The translations under genes and the position numbers were made by a program. Below are positions 43,458-51,893 of a stretch of DNA of 64,000 nucleotides, piece by piece. How positions within the stretch are numbered: position 1 is the first letter of the stretch; the number at the start of each line of letters is the position of its first letter. The DNA comes from G963674685 sp963674685. Its GTDB lineage: Bacteria > Lernaellota > Lernaellaia > JACKCT01. The notes beneath the pieces are model-generated. The model did no database searches. It was not told where the DNA came from and saw nothing but the letters and a program-made list of their open reading frames with translations. Where the stretch lies: contig CAXXWT010000007.1 in the NCBI GenBank assembly GCA_963674685.2, positions 682,001 through 746,000 of the forward strand, read 5' to 3'.

Positions 43458-44219
43458 TCAGATGTCTTTTTGCTTCAGTATCAAAACGGCGATCGTGCAG
43501 CAAACCACGGCGTAAAGGACGCATGATCCGCTGTGCAGCAGCCAGTTGCCCAGAGGGAAAGGCAGCTTGACGAATTGCTGATACTGCATGATGAAGCGGC
43601 TGTACGTGGGAGTGAGATAATACACCACGCGCAACGCGACGCTTAAGATTATATGCTCCGACACTTCAAAACCGTTGGCGAAATAATCCCAGAAGCCTTC
43701 GTAGCTCAAACCCAGCATGAAAAACCCCGTCAGGGGCTTCGGCATGAGGATGGAAAGGAGTTGGGCCAGAGCCAGGATGGCGAAGATCGGCGGCAGATAA
43801 GAAAACTGTAAAACGAAAAGTTCCGTCCCCAAAGGAATTTCGCGTATTCTCGCCAGCGCGAAAATTTCCAGGGTCAGTACGGTCTGGATCAGCGCGATAT
43901 AAAAAAATCCGCCGATCAGAATTCCCAGAACCAGCGAGAATCTTTTGATGGGTTTGGTGAAAAGCGTCCGGGCGGTCAGGGAATTTATCTCGCCGGACAA
44001 TCCCGACATTCCCACCCAGATCGCGGCGAGCCAGATGCAGAGCCGAGCCACCTTGACGCCCGTTTCCACGGAACCCATTTTTCCCGCCACGGTTTGCGCG
44101 GAAGTGTTGGTCGCCGACACGGCCAGAAAAACGAAAAAGGCCATGGCCCAAAACGCTTTGAGATAATGGGATCGAGCCATGCGCAACCAGGAGTATTTCG
44201 CGATGATGAGGACTTTCAT
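43458..44219 (-). CDS. ABC-2 type transporter permease
   Basis: 253 residues with six predicted membrane helices (for example KAFWAMAFFVFLAVSA, LCIWLAAIWVGMSGL, VLGILIGGFFYIALIQTVLTL, FAILALAQLLSILM, LLHSGSCVLYAVVCC). The first cytoplasmic segment MKVLIIAKYSWLRMARSHYLKA is typical of ABC-2 permeases, and LTARTLFTKPIKRFSLVLG is the family's EAA-like region. It overlaps the ATPase gene by 4 bases (ATG inside the stop region), so the two form a translationally coupled exporter. Substrate unknown; exporters of this form often serve lipids, drugs or gliding-type functions. Confidence 0.85.
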   Translation of the reverse strand: MKVLIIAKYSWLRMARSHYLKAFWAMAFFVFLAVSATNTSAQTVAGKMGSVETGVKVARLCIWLAAIWVGMSGLSGEINSLTARTLFTKPIKRFSLVLGILIGGFFYIALIQTVLTLEIFALARIREIPLGTELFVLQFSYLPPIFAILALAQLLSILMPKPLTGFFMLGLSYEGFWDYFANGFEVSEHIILSVALRVVYYLTPTYSRFIMQYQQFVKLPFPLGNWLLHSGSCVLYAVVCCTIAVLILKQKDI

Positions 44220-45169
44220 AAAACCACCTCCTCATCGCCGACGACTTTGATGAAATAATCTTCCAGGCTGACTCTGCCTCGGGCGACGGATTCGACGCGG
44301 CCGCCTATCTCGTCGATGCGCGCGCAGATTTCAGACAGCTCCAGAGTGTCCAAAGCCCGGATGACGTGAAGCCGATCTCGCGGCGCGCTTTCCGGCAGCG
44401 GCGCGGGCGCCTGATAGCAGATCTCATAGTCGTTGGTTTTTTCCAGATCCCGCGGCGCCAACTCCCGGATGACCCGGCCCTTTTTGATGATGCCGATTCG
44501 GTTGCAGGTTTTCTCCACTTCCGAAAGGGTGTGGGAGTTGATGAAAAAGGTGGTGCCTTTCGAAGCGTATTCGTTGATGACGTCGCGAAAGCGGCGGCGT
44601 CCGACGGGATCCAGTCCCCGGGCCGGCTCGTCGAGGATAATCAGTTCCGGCTCGGACAGGATCGCCTGGGCCAGCCCGATGCGCTGCCTCATGCCCTTGG
44701 AGTATCCCGAGATATAACGATCGGCGGCTTCCACCAGGTTGACGGTTTCCAAAACTTCATCGATTCGGCGCGTGAGTTTATTTTTTTCCACGCCGTAAAG
44801 CCTGCCGTAAATCACTAATAGCTCGCGGCCGGTCAGGCCGGTAAAGATGTTGGTTTCCTCCGGAGAATAGCTGACTTTTTGAAACAAAGTTTCCGGCCGC
44901 GGATTTTCCTGCCCGAAAACGACGATGCGGCCCCCGCTGATCGGCGTCAGTCCGATCAGGCATCGAACCGTCGTGGTTTTTCCCGCGCCGTTCTCGCCTA
45001 AAAATCCATACACGTCTCCGCGCCGGACTTTTAAGTTGACGCCTCGCAGGGCTTCGATTTTCCGCCTGCGAAAAACACCGCGGTGAAAGGTTTTCACCAG
45101 ATCCCGGCATTCCAGAAGGATCTCGGATTCATCGATTTCGGCCGCGCCGTTTTTTGCCGTTTCAGTCAA
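44216..45169 (-). CDS. ABC transporter ATP-binding protein
   Basis: 317 residues. Walker A GENGAGKTTTVRCL, Q-loop region YSPEETNIF, signature YSKGMRQRIGLAQAIL, Walker B ELIILDEPARGLDP, H-loop INSHTLSE. This is the ABC-2 exporter ATPase class that pairs with a six-helix permease; the partner is the next gene. The C-terminal ~90 residues form an extra domain (LEKTNDYEICYQAP onward) seen in the CcmA/NodI/YadG-type subfamily. It starts 24 bases after the redoxin gene's stop and probably shares its transcript. Confidence 0.93.
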   Translation of the reverse strand: MTETAKNGAAEIDESEILLECRDLVKTFHRGVFRRRKIEALRGVNLKVRRGDVYGFLGENGAGKTTTVRCLIGLTPISGGRIVVFGQENPRPETLFQKVSYSPEETNIFTGLTGRELLVIYGRLYGVEKNKLTRRIDEVLETVNLVEAADRYISGYSKGMRQRIGLAQAILSEPELIILDEPARGLDPVGRRRFRDVINEYASKGTTFFINSHTLSEVEKTCNRIGIIKKGRVIRELAPRDLEKTNDYEICYQAPAPLPESAPRDRLHVIRALDTLELSEICARIDEIGGRVESVARGRVSLEDYFIKVVGDEEVVL

Positions 45170-45193
45170 AAAGTTTTGCCTCGTATTTGTACG

Positions 45194-45772
45194 TCATTGC
45201 ATTTTCGGAGCGTTTCGCATTCCGCTGCGCAACTGCTCTCCGATGGTGTTCAGAAATCTCGGATCGTCGGCTCGCACGACGCCCCGATGGACCCACCGAA
45301 TGAAGCCTGTTTTATCCACAAGATAGGAAGTGGGATAATAGTCGACGTGATACTTGTCGGCGACGCGGTTGCCCTTGTCGAGCATGACCGCCGCCGGGCA
45401 TCCGTTTTCGGCGACGTATTTCTCCAGATCCGTTTTGCTTTGGCTTTGAGACATAAAGAGGATTCGCAGGTCCCATTCCTTGAAATACTCCGCCACGCCC
45501 TCGGCTTCTTTAAGCTGGATTTTCGTGCGGTCATCATCGGTGCGGCCGAAAATGATCCACACGACGGAACCGTGCATCTCCGAAAGGCTTTGCCTCCGGT
45601 CGTCCAGGCGGTCCGCCCGAAAACTCGGGGCCTGCTCACCCACGACAAGAAGTTCGATATCCACGTACAGACCGGTTGATTTCACATACCAGAGTATGGC
45701 GGCGCTGGCGGCCAGAAATACGGTGACCAGGAGATACCGGCGGGTTAAAAATTTTGAAGGGGCGGTTTTCAT
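45194..45772 (-). CDS. Thioredoxin-fold (redoxin/TlpA-like) protein lacking the active-site CXXC
   Basis: 192 residues. The N-terminal helix LLVTVFLAASAAILWYV anchors it in the membrane with the rest outside the cytoplasm. The fold follows the AhpC-TSA/TlpA pattern: GEQAPSFRADRLDDRRQSLSEMHGSVVWIIF then strand-helix elements and VDYYPTSYLVDKTGFIRWVHRG (cis-Pro and the family's terminal strands). Where TlpA has W-C-x-x-C this one has FGRTDDDRTK, with no Cys at all in that loop; its one Cys is far away at NGCPAAVM. It is therefore unlikely to be a disulfide reductase and may serve as a binding or assembly factor. Upstream of the ABC exporter. Confidence 0.75.
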   Translation of the reverse strand: MKTAPSKFLTRRYLLVTVFLAASAAILWYVKSTGLYVDIELLVVGEQAPSFRADRLDDRRQSLSEMHGSVVWIIFGRTDDDRTKIQLKEAEGVAEYFKEWDLRILFMSQSQSKTDLEKYVAENGCPAAVMLDKGNRVADKYHVDYYPTSYLVDKTGFIRWVHRGVVRADDPRFLNTIGEQLRSGMRNAPKMQ

Positions 45773-45869
45773 GCGGGAATTATATGCGCTATCGCCGTAA
45801 ATGCAAAAGATGTGGTTGGCGCGACATGAAATTTATTGAAGAGCAATCATATTTTCCCCGTCATAAGGA

Positions 45870-46622
45870 TCAGTGGAGCGCCGGCCCGTCCTTAAAAATA
45901 TCCACGAGCCAGACGGCGGCCGGCCCGATCTTATTGTACAATCCGGCGTGATCCGCATTCGGTACGATTTCGTATTTCACTTGCGCGCCTCGGCGCTCAA
46001 GGTGCGCGGCCAGGCTCTTGACTTTGTTGCCGTTGAATCCCCTGTCCCTTTGCCCGGCGAGAAGAAAGACATTGAGATTTTCCGGCCTTTGCGTGTCGGA
46101 TAAACTCAATCCGGCTCCCACGCACACGCACGCATTGAAACGCGAAGGATATTTTAAAGCCATTCTCATGGCCATGGAGGCGCCCGAACTGTACCCGGCG
46201 ACGGCGATCCGCTTCGAATCCACGTTCGCCTCGGCCGCGATTTTGTCCATAAGCTTTAACAGGTAGCTTTCGTCGCTTGACCCGGTCCACGTGGAAACGA
46301 CGCGCCGCCCCTTTTTTTTCATCGGCGCCTGCGGGGCGAGGATGTGAAAGTTTTCTATTCCTTTCTGCATGCGCCACACCGTTGCGGCGGACAGGGCCTG
46401 GCCGTCGTAACCGTGAAGGACCATAAGTAGCGGCGCCGGCGCTGATTCATCTTGGGCCGGATAGAAAACGTACATGTGGTTTTTATCGTCATTGAAAAAA
46501 TGAAAATTTTCACCGACTTTCGGCGCGCAGGCCGTCAGGCAAAAGGCGAATGCCGCCAGTATGAAAATGCACGCCGGCCGAATGCCGCCATGATTGACAA
46601 TTCCCGGTTTTCTTTTTCTCAT
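45870..46622 (-). CDS. Alpha/beta-hydrolase lipoprotein, esterase-like
   Basis: 250 residues. The signal peptide ends FAFCLTAC (lipobox); there is no acidic linker, unlike the other lipoproteins here. The hydrolase core shows PLLMVLHGYDGQ (oxyanion hole), VAGYSSGASMAMRMALKYPSRF (nucleophile Ser in G-Y-S-S-G) and VPNADHAGLYNKIG with the catalytic His. The layout matches PHB-depolymerase/feruloyl-esterase (LpqC-like) enzymes. Its start overlaps the end of mutY by 4 bases, so it is the last gene of the long lysC-mutY run. Likely a periplasmic esterase; substrate unknown. Confidence 0.8.
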   Translation of the reverse strand: MRKRKPGIVNHGGIRPACIFILAAFAFCLTACAPKVGENFHFFNDDKNHMYVFYPAQDESAPAPLLMVLHGYDGQALSAATVWRMQKGIENFHILAPQAPMKKKGRRVVSTWTGSSDESYLLKLMDKIAAEANVDSKRIAVAGYSSGASMAMRMALKYPSRFNACVCVGAGLSLSDTQRPENLNVFLLAGQRDRGFNGNKVKSLAAHLERRGAQVKYEIVPNADHAGLYNKIGPAAVWLVDIFKDGPALH

Positions 46623-47719
46623 GAGCCTTTCCTTTGAAAAAAATCCCGCCAGATTTTTTTATTCGCGGCCGGCTGAGCGTAGTCGCCGATTTTATCCAGG
46701 GGGATAAAATGTCCGTCGCCGGATTTGGGAGCCTGTCCTACCCCACGCACGACGAAAGGGTGAATGCGGACTTTGAAACTCGTATAGGAATGACGGACGA
46801 CCGAAAGCGATAAAACGGGACGCACGCGCCGGTGTAATTCTTCCTGAAACTCCCTGACCAATGCCTGCTCGGGAGTTTCGCCTTTTTCCACTTTTCCTCC
46901 GGGCAGTTCCCACAGGCCCGCGAAAAGCCCTTTGTCAGGCCTTCTTTGCATGTACACGGTCTCGCCGCGCACCCATAAACCCACGGCGACTTCGATGGAT
47001 TCAATCTTCTTTCGCTTTATTGCCGGAAGCCGTCCCGGATCGCCCGCGGCCAATGCGGCGCATGCGCGGGAAACGGGACACTCATCGCACCGGGGATTGT
47101 TTTTGGTGCAAACGGCGGTCGCCAGATCCATGATCGCCTGAACGCTGTCGCCGGGGCGTTTGGCCGCAATGAGAATCAGGCCTTCTTCGCGCATTTTGGA
47201 AACGGCCCGGGCGTTTTGCGCATTGCCGGTCATGCCCAGGAAGCGAAAGAGAACGCGACGGGCCAGTCCGTCTATGGCGACGACCCTTTGCCCGCTCACG
47301 ATGGCCGCCAAAGCCGCCGCCGTATAAGCGCCGACGCCGGGGAGCTTTCGCCAATGGTCTTCATTTTCGGGAAATCGCCCCTGCCGCTTATGGGCGATCA
47401 TGCCCGCCGCTTTGTGCAGGGATACGGCGCGGGAATAATAGCCCAGGCCCTCCCACATCTTCATGACATGATCGCGATCGGCTTCGGCAAGAGTTTTCAC
47501 GTCGGGAAAAACGCGCATCCAGCGCTCGTAATACGGAATGACGGCGCTCACCGTGGTTTGCTGGAGCATGGCTTCGGAAACCAGCGCGCTGTAGGGATCC
47601 GATCTGCGCCGCCAGGGCAGCTCCCGTCCGCGCCGTCTGTACCAGCGGAGCAATAGAGTGGAAAGGGCGGGGGATTTGCGTGTTTTGGCCTTTGGAGAAG
47701 TTGCCGCGCTTTTTATCAA
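46619..47719 (-). CDS. mutY: Adenine DNA glycosylase MutY
   Basis: 366 residues. MutY removes adenine mispaired with 8-oxoguanine. Catalytic Glu in VSEAMLQQTTV (~49), the HhH motif LPGVGAYTAAAL, the catalytic Asp in VVAIDGLARRVLFR (~150) and the [4Fe-4S] Cys cluster C-x6-C-x2-C-x5-C (CTKNNPRCDECPVSRAC) are all present. The C-terminal NUDIX-like domain that reads 8-oxoG follows, with GLWELPGGKVEKGETPEQAL. Start and stop overlap lysC and the esterase gene by 4 bases each, showing tight translational coupling with unrelated functions. Confidence 0.95.
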   Translation of the reverse strand: MIKSAATSPKAKTRKSPALSTLLLRWYRRRGRELPWRRRSDPYSALVSEAMLQQTTVSAVIPYYERWMRVFPDVKTLAEADRDHVMKMWEGLGYYSRAVSLHKAAGMIAHKRQGRFPENEDHWRKLPGVGAYTAAALAAIVSGQRVVAIDGLARRVLFRFLGMTGNAQNARAVSKMREEGLILIAAKRPGDSVQAIMDLATAVCTKNNPRCDECPVSRACAALAAGDPGRLPAIKRKKIESIEVAVGLWVRGETVYMQRRPDKGLFAGLWELPGGKVEKGETPEQALVREFQEELHRRVRPVLSLSVVRHSYTSFKVRIHPFVVRGVGQAPKSGDGHFIPLDKIGDYAQPAANKKIWRDFFQRKGS

Positions 47720-48948
47720 GGCGCCTGTCCGTCTTTATCGCGGCCGAGATCGAAGGCTTTGTGCAGCGCGCGGACCGCTTCGTCGGCGAGGGCTTGTTCG
47801 ATGACGCAGGATATCTTGATCTCCCCGGAGGCGAGCATTCTGATGCCGATGTTTGAATCGGCGAGCGCCCGGAACATGGTCGAGGCTACGCCGGCGCCTG
47901 TTCTGACGCCGTGTCCGATCACGGATATCTTCGCCATATTTTCGACGCTTTCCACGTGGACCGCGCCAAGTTGCCCGCCGATTTTCCGGCACACGGAAAG
48001 CGCCCGGACGTGGTCTTTCTTCGATACGGTGAAAGACAAATCCGTGAAGCCGTCGGTGCTGGAGTTTTGCAGGATCATGTCCACGTCGACGCCCTGTTCG
48101 CTTATAGGGCCGAAAATTTTTGCCGGCGCCCCCGCCAGGTCGGGGATTCCTATGAATCGAATGATAACGACATTCTTTTCGCAACAGATGCCCTGAACGA
48201 CGACGTCTTCCATGTTTGCTCCGCGCGCAGTGATGAATGTTCCGGATTGGTCGCTCAAACTGGATCGAACCGACAGGCGGACATTATATTTCGACGCCAG
48301 AAACACCGCCCTTGGATGCAGAACCTTGGCTCCCAAAGACGCCATTTCCAGCATCTCGTCGTAGCTGATCTCTTTGAGTTTTCTTGAATCGGGGCACACC
48401 GCCGGGTCCGCCGTGTAGATGCCGTTCACGTCGGTGTAAATCTCGCAAAGGTCCGCGGACATGGCGGCCGCCAGAGCCACCGCGGTCGTGTCGGATCCCC
48501 CGCGTCCCAGCGTCGTGATATTTCCCCGGCCGTCTACGCCCTGGAATCCCGCGACCACGGCGATATAGCCTTCGTCGAGCGCTTTCTGAAGCTCGCCGGT
48601 CTGCACATCGAGAATGCGCGCGTTGGAATGAAATGAGTCGGTGTCGATGCGCGCTTGATGGCCCATAAAACTTTTCGCCGGACGGCCCAGGTCGTTTATG
48701 GCCATGGCCAAAAGCGACGCGCTGACCTGCTCGCCGGTCGCCATGATGACATCCATTTCCCGCCGAAGCGGCCTTGAGGCGACCTTTTTCGCCAGATCGA
48801 TCAGCCTGTCCGTTTCGCCGGCCATGGCGGAAACCGTCAGGATAATCCGGTTGTCGGCCGCGGCCTTGACCGCGCTTTCGGCCGCCTTTCGGATTCGCCC
48901 GACGTCGCCGACGCTGGTGCCGCCGTATTTCCTGACGATGAGTTTCAT
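47716..48948 (-). CDS. lysC: Aspartate kinase
   Basis: 410 residues. It phosphorylates aspartate, the first step to lysine, threonine and methionine. Signature KYGGTSVGDVGRIRKAAE at the N-terminus, GRGGSDTTAVALAAAMSADLCEIYTDVNGIYTADP (substrate/ATP region) and LHPRAVFLASKYNVRLSVRSS; the last ~150 residues carry two ACT-like regulatory repeats (VVIIRFIGIPDLAGAPAKIF, ISVIGHGVRTGAGVASTMFRAL), as in single-function lysine-sensitive enzymes. ATG 48948 overlaps the end of tsaE by 4 bases. Confidence 0.96.
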   Translation of the reverse strand: MKLIVRKYGGTSVGDVGRIRKAAESAVKAAADNRIILTVSAMAGETDRLIDLAKKVASRPLRREMDVIMATGEQVSASLLAMAINDLGRPAKSFMGHQARIDTDSFHSNARILDVQTGELQKALDEGYIAVVAGFQGVDGRGNITTLGRGGSDTTAVALAAAMSADLCEIYTDVNGIYTADPAVCPDSRKLKEISYDEMLEMASLGAKVLHPRAVFLASKYNVRLSVRSSLSDQSGTFITARGANMEDVVVQGICCEKNVVIIRFIGIPDLAGAPAKIFGPISEQGVDVDMILQNSSTDGFTDLSFTVSKKDHVRALSVCRKIGGQLGAVHVESVENMAKISVIGHGVRTGAGVASTMFRALADSNIGIRMLASGEIKISCVIEQALADEAVRALHKAFDLGRDKDGQAP

Positions 48949-49445
48949 GGGCCGTCGTCCCCCGCAGCGCTTTGGGGATGAAAATCATCAAGGGAGGCCA
49001 TGAGGCTTTTCGCCCGGTCTTTTTGCGCGCTGACGGTGATGATTCTGCCGCGGCCTTCGAGAATACTGAAATGCAGCCAGACGGCCGAAGCGGGAATAAT
49101 TCCTTCGAGCCGGTCGGCCCATTCGACCGCACAGATTCCTTCCGAGTAAAAATACTCTTCGACGCCTATGCCTTCGGCTTCCTCGACGCTTTTCAGCCGA
49201 TAGAAATCCATATGATACAAAGGAAGCCTGCCGTGATATTCGCCGATGATCTTGAACGTGGGGCTGCCGACGTCGTCGGGATCGATTCCCAGGCCGGCGG
49301 CCAGCCCTTTGACCCAGCGCGTTTTTCCGGCGCCCAGATCGCCGCGAAGAGCCAGGACGTCCGCGGGGAGAACCAACCGCGCGAAACGCCGTCCGAAACG
49401 ATCGGTGTCTTTCTCGCCGGTCAGTTCGATTTGAAACGCCATCAT
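48945..49445 (-). CDS. tsaE: tRNA threonylcarbamoyladenosine biosynthesis protein TsaE
   Basis: 166 residues from the first of two adjacent ATGs (49445 and 49442); the longer frame to 49502 overlaps the nnr gene. TsaE is the P-loop ATPase that recycles the TsaB-TsaD complex for the t6A37 modification. Walker A RGDLGAGKTRWVKGL, switch region SPTFKIIGEYHGRLPLYHMDFYRL and ICAVEWADRLEGIIP with the conserved W-A-D are all diagnostic. It sits between nnr and lysC in the minus-strand block, 7 to 10 bases after the nnr stop. Confidence 0.94.
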   Translation of the reverse strand: MMAFQIELTGEKDTDRFGRRFARLVLPADVLALRGDLGAGKTRWVKGLAAGLGIDPDDVGSPTFKIIGEYHGRLPLYHMDFYRLKSVEEAEGIGVEEYFYSEGICAVEWADRLEGIIPASAVWLHFSILEGRGRIITVSAQKDRAKSLMASLDDFHPQSAAGDDGP

Positions 49446-49452
49446 GAATCGA

Positions 49453-51069
49453 CTACTCGTCCAAGTCAGGGCCGAAATCGACGACATCTTCCGATTCTTC
49501 AAGCTCGCCCGTGAGAAACATTTCGATGGATTTAATGGCCTCGGGCAGTTTGTCGAGAATATCCGAAGCGATCATTCCCTTTTCGGTCTTGGTTTCCAGG
49601 GCGATGTCCCCGGCGAATCCATGCAGATATGTTCCCGCCATCAGGGATTCGAGAATCGGAAAACCCTGCGCGATCAATCCGGCGATGATTCCCGTCAGGA
49701 TGTCGCCGCTTCCGGCGGTGGCCATGCCGGGATTGCCCGTGATGTTGATCCAGGTTTTGCCTTCCGGCGTGGCGATCACGCTCCTGGCGCCTTTGAGAAC
49801 CACGTAAACATCATGTTTTTGCGCGAACGATACGGCGACCTCGATGCGGTTGGCCTGGATTTCCTGCGTGGAAAGCCCGGTCAGGCGCGACATTTCCCCC
49901 GGATGCGGGGTCAGGATGGTCTCGGCGCGCCGCGTATCCAGAATGTCCACCTGTCCGGCGAGGTTGTTGAGGCCGTCGGCGTCGATGACGGCGGGAATAT
50001 CCAGATCGCCGAGCAGTTCCTTGACGAATTTCGCCGCGGCGGGCGATTGTCCCATGCCCGGACCCAAAGCCAGGACATTCTTGCCCTTGAGCATTTCGCG
50101 AGCCTCTTTGAGCGACGGGATTCCCAGCCCTTTTTTCCCGCCGGTGGGCAGGGGCCTGGTGATGACGTCAAGCAGCTTGGCTTCCATGGCGAGGTTGAGG
50201 TTTTCCGGAACGCCCAGGGTGCATAAACCGGCGCCGGTGCGAAGGGCGGCAAGAGAACTGAAGGCCGGCGCGCCGGTCATTCCGGGAAAACCCCCGATGA
50301 CGCCGACGTGCCCGAAACCGCCTTTATGGGATTCGTTGTTGCGCGATTCGAACATCTGGTAAAAATCGAAGGGCTCGGCGATGCCCGCATCCGCATCCGC
50401 TTCGTCGATGAGAAAGCCCGGGATGGAAATGTCGATGGTCTGGATTTCGCCGCAGTACAGATAGCCGGGGTAAGTGAACTGGCCGACTTTGGGCATGCCG
50501 AATGTTCCGGTAAAATCGGCGAAAACCGCGATCGGCATGGGTTGCCCGTTGTCGGAATTCAGGCCGGAAGGGATATCCACGGAAAAAACCGGCGTTCCCG
50601 ATTCGTTGATGGCGTCGATGATCTCGAAAAACAAACCGGCGACTTCCCGGTCGAGCCCCGTTCCAAAAACAGCGTCCACGACCAATCCCGAGGCCATGAG
50701 TTCTTCACAGAGAATGTCGAATTCGTCCTCGTTGGATACGTTGTTGATCGGCAGACCGTATTTTTCCAGAATTTCCAGGTTGATTTTCGCGTCGCCTTTG
50801 TATTTTTTCGGATCGCCCAATATGTAGATTTCGACGTCGAGCCCGGTGTTCCAGAGGTGGCGGGCGATCACGAAGCCGTCGCCCCCGTTGTTTCCCGGAC
50901 CACAAACAACGCATACGCCCGCCATGGCTTCGTCCATGAGGTAATCCAGGATCATTCCGGCGCAGCCGGCGCCGGCGTTTTCCATCAGGACGATCCCCGG
51001 CACGCCGCATTCTTCGACGGCTGCGCGATCCAGTTCACGCATTAATTTCGTAGTGGCGAGTTTGAGCAT
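49453..51069 (-). CDS. nnr: Bifunctional NAD(P)H-hydrate repair enzyme (epimerase and ADP-dependent dehydratase)
   Basis: 538 residues. The enzyme restores NADH and NADPH damaged by hydration. N-terminal epimerase (YjeF_N/NnrE) ~1-225: LMRELDRAAVEECGVPGIVLMENAG and VCGPGNNGGDGFVIARHL. C-terminal dehydratase (YjeF_C/NnrD, ribokinase-like) ~250-510: GGFPGMTGAPAFSSLAALRTGAGLCTLG, GPGMGQS, LTPHPGEMSRLTG and the catalytic NPGMATAGSGDILTGIIAGL. An acidic tail (ELEESEDVVDFGPDLDE) closes it. In the related operon I remember, acpS precedes this gene; here pdxJ does. Confidence 0.95.
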   Translation of the reverse strand: MLKLATTKLMRELDRAAVEECGVPGIVLMENAGAGCAGMILDYLMDEAMAGVCVVCGPGNNGGDGFVIARHLWNTGLDVEIYILGDPKKYKGDAKINLEILEKYGLPINNVSNEDEFDILCEELMASGLVVDAVFGTGLDREVAGLFFEIIDAINESGTPVFSVDIPSGLNSDNGQPMPIAVFADFTGTFGMPKVGQFTYPGYLYCGEIQTIDISIPGFLIDEADADAGIAEPFDFYQMFESRNNESHKGGFGHVGVIGGFPGMTGAPAFSSLAALRTGAGLCTLGVPENLNLAMEAKLLDVITRPLPTGGKKGLGIPSLKEAREMLKGKNVLALGPGMGQSPAAAKFVKELLGDLDIPAVIDADGLNNLAGQVDILDTRRAETILTPHPGEMSRLTGLSTQEIQANRIEVAVSFAQKHDVYVVLKGARSVIATPEGKTWINITGNPGMATAGSGDILTGIIAGLIAQGFPILESLMAGTYLHGFAGDIALETKTEKGMIASDILDKLPEAIKSIEMFLTGELEESEDVVDFGPDLDE

Positions 51070-51130
51070 ATTGGCGCCTTTACATTGGTTGCGGATTGTA
51101 TTTCGGCCATATAAAAATTATGTTGATTGG

Positions 51131-51862
51131 TTATTCCAGCGGTTCGCCGACGCGAATCGCTTCGATCATTTCGCGCACCGCCCGATCCATGCCGACCAAT
51201 ACGGCGCGGGCGATAATCGAATGGCCGATATTCAGCTCCGTCAGTTGAGGGATGGCCGCAATCGGCCCCACGTTGTTGTAATCCAGGGCATGTCCGGCCG
51301 CGATTTTCATCCTCAGCTTGTCGGCCATGCGCACGCAGTCCAGGATTGTTTCATATTCCTTGCGCCGCGAATCCTCGTGCCCGGCCTCGCAATAGCGCGT
51401 GGTGTTGAGTTCGATCGCCCTGATTCCGATTTCGTGCGCGGCCTTGATCTGCGTCAGGTCGGGATCGATAAAGACGCTGACCCGGATATCGCGTTCCGAC
51501 AGCAGGCTCAATGCCGTGGTGATGGCGTCCTTGTTGTTGATGATCGAAAGGCCGCCTTCGGTGGTGACTTCCTCGGGCCTTTCGGGAACCAGCGTGGCGA
51601 TGTCCGGCGCGATTTCCATCACGACGCCCAGAACATCCTGCGCCGTGGAAATTTCCACGTTCAGTTTGGTCTTGACGGTTTGACGAAGGATTTCCAGATC
51701 GCGTTCCTGAATGTGACGCCGGTCGGCTCGCAGGTGGCACGTGACGCCGTCGGCGCCGGCCAGTTCCGCCAGGGCCGCCGCGGTGACGGGTTCGGGATAT
51801 TGCGCGTTGCGCGCCTGCCTTACGGTGGCGACGTGGTCGATGTTGACATTGAGTTCCGTCAT
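51131..51862 (-). CDS. pdxJ: Pyridoxine 5'-phosphate synthase
   Basis: 243 residues from ATG 51862 (MTELNVNIDHVATVRQARNA); the extra 25 residues of the longer frame reach into the glmM end. PdxJ joins 1-deoxyxylulose 5-phosphate and 3-amino-2-oxopropyl phosphate to make vitamin B6. Signatures: NVNIDHVATVRQAR, ADGVTCHLRADRRHIQERDL, LNVEISTAQDVLGVVMEIAP, ERPEEVTTEGG, RIAAGHALDYNNVGPIAAIPQLTELNIGHSIIARAVLVG. The glmM gene lies 31 bases upstream on the same strand and nnr follows 61 bases downstream. Confidence 0.96.
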   Translation of the reverse strand: MTELNVNIDHVATVRQARNAQYPEPVTAAALAELAGADGVTCHLRADRRHIQERDLEILRQTVKTKLNVEISTAQDVLGVVMEIAPDIATLVPERPEEVTTEGGLSIINNKDAITTALSLLSERDIRVSVFIDPDLTQIKAAHEIGIRAIELNTTRYCEAGHEDSRRKEYETILDCVRMADKLRMKIAAGHALDYNNVGPIAAIPQLTELNIGHSIIARAVLVGMDRAVREMIEAIRVGEPLE

Positions 51863-51893
51863 TTGACTTTTTCCTTCATCCTTAAGCTTCAGG

